Shown piece by piece: positions 57,216-64,000 of a stretch of DNA of 64,000 nucleotides. Made by a program: the position numbers and the translations under genes. Origin of the DNA: Mycobacterium sp. GA-2829 (GTDB lineage Bacteria; Actinomycetota; Actinomycetes; Mycobacteriales; Mycobacteriaceae); the NCBI RefSeq assembly GCF_001499965.1, contig NZ_LQIT01000002.1, positions 109,403-173,402 of the forward strand, written 5' to 3'. Under the pieces are notes generated by a model, which was given only the letters and a program-made list of their open reading frames with translations, ran no database searches and was not told where the DNA came from. Every line of letters begins with the position of its first letter. The stretch's first letter is position 1.

Positions 57216-58675
57216 CCGCCACCCCGGACACGACGAGCGTCACGCCCGAACACACCATCGGCGAGCCGCTGTCGCAGGAGGAGGCCATCGCCTCGCTGGG
57301 CCGTTACGGCTACGGCTGGGCCGACTCCGACGTCGCGGGCGCCAGCGCGCAGCGAGGGCTCTCCGAAGCCGTCGTGCGCGACATCTCGGCCAAGAAGAGC
57401 GAGCCCGAGTGGATGCTCGACATCCGCCTGCGCGCCCTGCGCACCTTCGACAAGAAGCCGATGCCGAACTGGGGCTCCAACCTCGACGGCATCGACTTCG
57501 AGAACATCAAGTACTTCGTGCGGTCCAGCGAGAAGCAGGCCGCCACATGGGATGACCTGCCCGAGGACATCCGCAACACCTACGACAAGCTCGGTATCCC
57601 GGAGGCGGAGAAGCAGCGCCTGGTCTCGGGTGTCGCCGCGCAGTACGAGTCCGAGGTCGTCTACCACTCCATCCGTGAGGATCTGGAGAAGCAGGGCGTC
57701 ATCTTCCTCGACACCGACACCGCGCTCAAGGAGCATCCGGAGCTGTTCAAGCAGTACTTCGGCACCGTGATCCCGGCCGGCGACAACAAGTTCTCCGCGC
57801 TCAACACCGCGGTGTGGTCCGGCGGTTCATTCATCTACGTCCCCAAGGGTGTGCACGTCGACATCCCGCTGCAGGCGTACTTCCGGATCAACACCGAGAA
57901 CATGGGCCAGTTCGAGCGGACGCTGATCATCGTCGACGAGGACGCCTACGTGCACTACGTCGAGGGCTGTACCGCGCCGATCTACAAGAGCGATTCGCTG
58001 CACAGCGCCGTCGTGGAGATCATCGTCAAGCCCGGCGGCCGCTGCCGGTACACGACCATCCAGAACTGGTCGAACAACGTCTACAACCTGGTCACCAAGC
58101 GTGCGCGGGCCGAGGCGGGCGCCACCATGGAGTGGATCGACGGCAACATCGGGTCCAAGGTCACGATGAAGTACCCGGCGGTCTGGATGACCGGTGAGCA
58201 CGCCAAGGGCGAGGTGCTCTCGGTCGCGTTCGCGGGGGAGGGTCAGCACCAGGACACCGGCGCCAAGATGCTGCACCTGGCGCCGCGCACCTCGAGCAAC
58301 ATCGTGTCCAAGTCGGTGGCCCGCGGCGGTGGCCGCGCCTCCTACCGCGGCCTGGTCCAGGTCAACAAGGGTGCGCACGGTTCGCGCTCGAGCGTGAAAT
58401 GCGATGCGCTGCTTGTCGACACGATCAGCCGCTCCGACACCTACCCGTACGTCGACATCCGCGAGGACGACGTCACGATGGGTCACGAGGCCACCGTGTC
58501 GAAGGTCAGCGAGGACCAGTTGTTCTACCTGATGAGCCGCGGCCTGACCGAGGACGAGGCGATGGCGATGGTCGTGCGCGGCTTCGTCGAGCCGATCGCC
58601 AAGGAACTCCCGATGGAGTACGCACTCGAGCTCAACCGGCTGATCGAACTGCAGATGGAAGGAGCTGTGGGCTAA
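57212..58675 (+). CDS. sufB: Fe-S cluster assembly scaffold SufB
   Basis: 487 residues, SufB/SufD beta-helix family. Core sequence '[20 protein letters not shown]', '[10 protein letters not shown]', '[12 protein letters not shown]' and '[17 protein letters not shown]'. With SufC and SufD it forms the scaffold on which Fe-S clusters are built. No intein interrupts the gene, unlike M. tuberculosis SufB. Start fixed by ATGA overlap with sufR. Confidence 0.97.
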   Translation: MTATPDTTSVTPEHTIGEPLSQEEAIASLGRYGYGWADSDVAGASAQRGLSEAVVRDISAKKSEPEWMLDIRLRALRTFDKKPMPNWGSNLDGIDFENIKYFVRSSEKQAATWDDLPEDIRNTYDKLGIPEAEKQRLVSGVAAQYESEVVYHSIREDLEKQGVIFLDTDTALKEHPELFKQYFGTVIPAGDNKFSALNTAVWSGGSFIYVPKGVHVDIPLQAYFRINTENMGQFERTLIIVDEDAYVHYVEGCTAPIYKSDSLHSAVVEIIVKPGGRCRYTTIQNWSNNVYNLVTKRARAEAGATMEWIDGNIGSKVTMKYPAVWMTGEHAKGEVLSVAFAGEGQHQDTGAKMLHLAPRTSSNIVSKSVARGGGRASYRGLVQVNKGAHGSRSSVKCDALLVDTISRSDTYPYVDIREDDVTMGHEATVSKVSEDQLFYLMSRGLTEDEAMAMVVRGFVEPIAKELPMEYALELNRLIELQMEGAVG

Positions 58676-59865
58676 GTGAGTTCCCCTTTGCAGACAGCGG
58701 TGGAAGGCACGCCCGCAGGCTCGGCGCTCAACAAGGGTGAGGTGTTCACCTCGTTCGACGTCAACGCGTTCGAGGTGCCCGGCGGCCGCGACGAGATCTG
58801 GCGGTTCACCCCGCTGCGGCGTCTGCGCGGCCTGCACGACGGCTCGGCGCAGCCCACCGGCCGCGCCGAGATCCGCGTCACCGAACGCCCCGGCGTGACG
58901 GTCGACACCGTGGCGCGCGGCGACCAGCGCCTCGGCCAGGCCGGCGCCCCCGCTGATCGTGTTGCCGCGCAGGCTTTCTCGTCGTTCGAGTCGGCGACAA
59001 TCGTCACCGTCGGCCGGGACACCGAGGTCGCCGAACCGATCGAGATCACCGTCGACGGACCCGGCGAGGGCGAAACCGCCTACGGGCATCTGCAGATCCG
59101 CGTCGAGGAACTGTCGCGCGCGATCGTCGTGGTGGACCTGCGCGGCAGCGGCACCTACGCCGACAACGTCGAGATCATCGTCGGCGATTCGGCCGGCCTC
59201 GGCGTCATCTGGATCGCCGACTGGGCCGACGACATGGTCCACGTCAGCGCCCACCACGCCCGCCTCGGCAAGGATGCGACCCTCGGTCACGTCAACGTGA
59301 TGCTCGGCGGTGACGTCGTGCGCACGACGGCGAACGTGCGGTTCGCCGCGCCAGGTGGTGACGCGAAGATGCTCGGCACCTACTTCGCCGACGACGGTCA
59401 GCACCTCGAATCGCGGCTGCTGGTCGACCACGCCCACCCCAACTGCAAATCCGATGTGTTGTACAAGGGTGCGCTGCAAGGGGATCCGGATTCGAACAAG
59501 CCCGACGCGCACGCCGTGTGGGTGGGCGACGTGCTGATCCGCGCCGAGGCCACCGGCACCGACACCTTCGAGGTGAACCGCAACCTGGTGCTGACCGACG
59601 GCGCCCGCGCGGACTCGGTGCCCAACCTCGAGATCGAGACCGGCGAGATCGTCGGCGCCGGACACGCCAGCGCCACCGGCCGATTCGACGACGAGCAGAT
59701 GTTCTACCTCCAGGCTCGCGGGATCCCCGAGGACCAGGCGCGCCGACTGATCGTGCGCGGCTTCTTCGGCGAGATCATCGGCAAGATCGCGGTGCCCGCG
59801 GTCCGCGAACGCCTGACCGACGCCATCGAACGCGAGCTAGCCCTCACCGAAGGAAACAATTCGTA

Positions 59866-59866
<1 letters not shown>
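58676..59866 (+). CDS. sufD: Fe-S cluster assembly protein SufD
   Basis: 396 residues, paralogue of SufB. 'LLVDHAHPNCKSDVLYKGAL' near residue 250 and 'QARGIPEDQARRLIVRGFF' near 345 are signatures; the N-terminus 'GGRDEIWRFTPLRRL' is also typical. GTG start directly after the sufB stop; its stop overlaps the sufC start (TAATG). Confidence 0.96.
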
Positions 59867-61918
<2,052 letters not shown>

Positions 61919-61922
61919 GCGG

Positions 61923-62381
61923 ATGCGACTCGAGCAGATCTATCAGGAAGTGATCCTGGACCACTACAAGCATCCGCACCACCGCGGGCTGCGGGAGCCG
62001 TTCGGCGCCGAGGTGCGTCACGTCAACCCCACCTGTGGCGACGAGGTGACGTTGCGGGTGGCGCTGACCGACGACGGCGAGACGGTGGCGGACGTGTCCT
62101 ACGACGGACAGGGCTGCTCGATCAGTCAGGCGTCGACGTCGGTGCTGACCGATCTGGTGATCGGGGAGTCCGTCGGCGATGCGCTCAAGACGGTCGCGGC
62201 GTTCACCGAGATGGTCTCCTCGCGCGGCACCATAGAAGGGGACGAGGACGTGATCGGCGACGGTGTCGCGTTCGCGGGCGTCTCGAAGTACCCGGCACGC
62301 GTGAAGTGCGCGCTGCTCGGCTGGATGGCTTTCAAGGATGCCGTGGCCCAGGCGTCGGACGATTCGGAGGAGAAGAGATGA
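61923..62381 (+). CDS. sufU: Zinc-dependent sulfurtransferase SufU
   Basis: 152 residues, IscU-like fold. 'HVNPTCGDEVTLRV' with Cys near 41, 'GQGCSISQASTSVL' with Cys near 66 and the late 'ARVKCALLGW' with Cys near 128 give the three Cys ligands. It accepts sulfur from SufS. Start follows sufS by 4 bases; stop overlaps sufT. Confidence 0.95.
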   Translation: MRLEQIYQEVILDHYKHPHHRGLREPFGAEVRHVNPTCGDEVTLRVALTDDGETVADVSYDGQGCSISQASTSVLTDLVIGESVGDALKTVAAFTEMVSSRGTIEGDEDVIGDGVAFAGVSKYPARVKCALLGWMAFKDAVAQASDDSEEKR

Positions 62382-62716
62382 CCGCACCGAACGAGGAACT
62401 GCTCGCCGACATCGAGGAGGCGATGCGCGACGTCGTCGACCCCGAACTCGGTATCAACGTCGTCGATCTCGGACTGGTCTACGGACTCGACGTGGAGAAG
62501 GGCGACGCGGGTGATGTCGCGCTGATCGACATGACGCTGACCTCGGCGGCGTGTCCGCTGACCGACGTGATCGAGGACCAGTCCCGCACGGCGCTCGTCG
62601 GGGCGGGCCTGGTCAAGGAGATCAAGATCAACTGGGTGTGGAATCCGCCGTGGGGGCCGGACAAGATCACCGAGGATGGTCGCGAGCAGCTTCGGGCGCT
62701 CGGTTTCACCGTCTAG
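62378..62716 (+). CDS. sufT: Fe-S assembly factor SufT (DUF59/MIP18 domain)
   Basis: 112 residues. The MIP18-family core 'DVVDPELGINVVDLGLVYGL' and 'LTSAACPLTDVIEDQ' with a conserved Cys are present; 'VWNPPWGPDKITEDGR' closes the domain. Such proteins help mature Fe-S enzymes. Last gene of the sufRBDCSUT unit. Confidence 0.95.
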   Translation: MTAPNEELLADIEEAMRDVVDPELGINVVDLGLVYGLDVEKGDAGDVALIDMTLTSAACPLTDVIEDQSRTALVGAGLVKEIKINWVWNPPWGPDKITEDGREQLRALGFTV

Positions 62717-62751
62717 GTCCGTGAGGCCGTCCGGCGGGTGACAATGCCGCT

Positions 62752-63324
62752 GTGATGACGGTTCCCGCCACGGGGTGGCGCGGTGGTCCGCTGCAACGCG
62801 GGTTGCTGATCGGCGCGACGTCGGGGTTCTTCTTCGGTGCGCTCGCGTTGCTCGATTCCGGTATCCCGGTGGTCGGGGCGATCGTCTTCGTGGTGACCGG
62901 CGGCTTCCTCGGTGTCTGGACGACGCGGCGGATGGACCGCTACTGGCCCGGCGCACGCGACTTCACCACCGCCGAACGGGTGCGCGTGGTGCGGGCCGCG
63001 CGGCGCGGCGACAGGGTCGAGGATCCGCGGCTGGCGCGCGGCGTCGTCGACTACGCCGCCGGTCTGCGTGCCGCCGCCGAACGGCTCTACCCGTACCGGT
63101 GGGTCATCGTGCTGGTGCTGGTCGTGGCGATCGGCACCGCGGTGGTCGACGCGGTCACCGGGTCCGTGCGCGAGACCGTCGCATCGTGTGTCTATCTCGG
63201 TCTGCTCGCGATCGAACTGGCGTGGTGGCCGGCGCGTCGGCGCGAACTGCTGCTGAATTCCGCCCTTGCGACGGCGTTGGCTCAGCAGGTGCTGGAGGAG
63301 CCGTCGGAGGACGAGACGAGCTGA
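62752..63324 (+). CDS. Uncharacterised membrane protein
   Basis: 190 residues with four predicted membrane helices in two pairs (about 16-60 and 115-155), separated by a polar, Arg-rich loop containing 'ERVRVVRAARRGDRVEDPRL'. No recognised family. GACAAT at 62740-62745 precedes the start by 6 bases; GTG 62752 and ATG 62755 are both possible. Confidence 0.7.
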   Translation: MMTVPATGWRGGPLQRGLLIGATSGFFFGALALLDSGIPVVGAIVFVVTGGFLGVWTTRRMDRYWPGARDFTTAERVRVVRAARRGDRVEDPRLARGVVDYAAGLRAAAERLYPYRWVIVLVLVVAIGTAVVDAVTGSVRETVASCVYLGLLAIELAWWPARRRELLLNSALATALAQQVLEEPSEDETS

Positions 63325-63783
63325 CAGTGATTCGTAGGCGCTAGTACTCGACCGACGTACTCGACGCGTAAGACGAGAGCGACGTCGGGGAGTTGGTCCT
63401 CGACTGCTGCCCGCAAGACACACGGCCCTGTGGTTGATGGTTCGCGGTCTGGCCGACGACGAGAACCGTCGGCGACCTTCTTGGCATCGGTGTTCTGGTG
63501 GACGTCCTACCGCCGCGTTCGACGATCCGAGCGAGATGTGTCGATTGTTCACGGGTTCTCAAAGCACCGAGCGCCGACTAAATGTCCAGGATGCCTGATG
63601 ACATGTTGCAGCATCCCGCGCGGCGGAGACCGGCGACGTGCTCGACATGCTCGGACGCACCTGCCGGATGCCAAGCTGACCCAGGCAGCGCGAAACCCGC
63701 TACGCGACAAAGCGATTGGTCGCGCTCACGGAGAGTGCCCAGTCTGGCGTGGGGCAACGGCTGTTGACGGCGCCCGGCTCGGG
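63325..63783. other. Intergenic stretch without recognised gene
   Basis: 459 bases with no convincing coding frame, RNA gene or repeat. GC content looks lower and several short frames on both strands are not protein-like. It may hold degraded sequence next to the 13E12 element. Confidence 0.4.
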
Positions 63784-64000
63784 TTAGTTGCTGCTGGGTG
63801 GTGCTTTGGGTTCGAAGGGTGTGTACCACCACCAGTCGGCGCGTTCGCCGCTGGGCCCGGGATAGGGGTCGACCTTCGGGGGCGCTTGGGTGGGTGGCCG
63901 CGCCAGCGACCCGTCACGCATGATCCGGCCTCGGCTGTCGGTGACGACGAGCTGGTGGGCGGGTCCGGTGATGGTGATGATCCCGCGGTGATGCGCCCGA
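63784..64000 (-). CDS. 13E12-repeat family protein, C-terminal fragment
   Basis: Open from the window edge to TAA at 63786-63784. The visible 71 residues, 'GIITITGPAHQLVVTDSRGR', 'SLARPPTQAPP', 'YPGPSGERADWWWYTPFEP', match the tail commonly seen in DUF222/13E12 HNH proteins. The nuclease part lies beyond the edge. This C-terminus differs from the poly-Asn/Asp tail of the copy at 20715, so the two are not recent duplicates at this end. Confidence 0.7.
   Translation of the reverse strand, partial: RAHHRGIITITGPAHQLVVTDSRGRIMRDGSLARPPTQAPPKVDPYPGPSGERADWWWYTPFEPKAPPSSN

Overview
The window is high-GC mycobacterial chromosome, most likely from a rapid grower (Mycolicibacterium type). The evidence is the gene order sahH-tmk-mtrA-mtrB-lpqB, the gap-pgk-tpiA-secG-ppc and tkt-tal-zwf-opcA-pgl operons, ctaB/qor/ctaA, mptB and sufRBDCSUT. 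Many genes have a TANNNT -10 hexamer 6-7 bases before the start codon, which suggests leaderless mRNAs. No rRNA, tRNA or CRISPR was recognised.

Layout. 1-5168: end of a TetR regulator, S-adenosylhomocysteine hydrolase, a secreted lipase, an ANTAR-GAF protein behind a SigF-type promoter, and a TPR membrane protein. 5202-14306 (all minus strand): an accessory island of lower GC. It starts with an EsxF/EsxE-like WXG100 pair, followed by a CpnT-like polymorphic toxin whose tip is a papain-fold (Tox-PL type) domain instead of the NAD-glycohydrolase TNT. Behind it lies a tail of immunity-like genes, a second toxin tip, toxin-tip remnants and broken genes. 14540-20689: M20 amidohydrolase, thymidylate kinase and the MtrA-MtrB-LpqB envelope-stress system. 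20715-24592: a 13E12-family HNH protein, TetR/MFS pair and a solute-binding-like protein.

24670-39322: central carbon metabolism. It comprises lower glycolysis (gap, pgk, tpiA), secG, PEP carboxylase, the pentose-phosphate operon and heme O synthase. 39323-39755 is an arfB gene with an apparent frameshift. 39765-48747 is a sugar or polyol uptake and catabolism cluster (ABC importer, SDR, FGGY kinase, BtpA-family protein, inositol-phosphatase-like protein, DeoR regulator) with inverted repeats at its control points. 48782-57215: quinone oxidoreductase, ATP-grasp protein, heme A synthase, a TetR/PhlG-like pair sharing a large inverted repeat, an ABC-2 exporter and the mannosyltransferase MptB. 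56427-62716: the SUF iron-sulfur assembly operon. The window ends in the tail of another 13E12 protein.

The most interesting system is the 5.2-14.3 kb island. It has ESX-type partners, a long-linker carrier with a Cys-His-Asp papain-like tip, an immunity-like gene lying out of frame inside the same long reading frame, and a downstream reservoir of alternative tips and duplicated immunity-like genes. A second point is the join of lpqB to gap. In other mycobacteria these genes lie far apart, and here the junction carries a 13E12 element.
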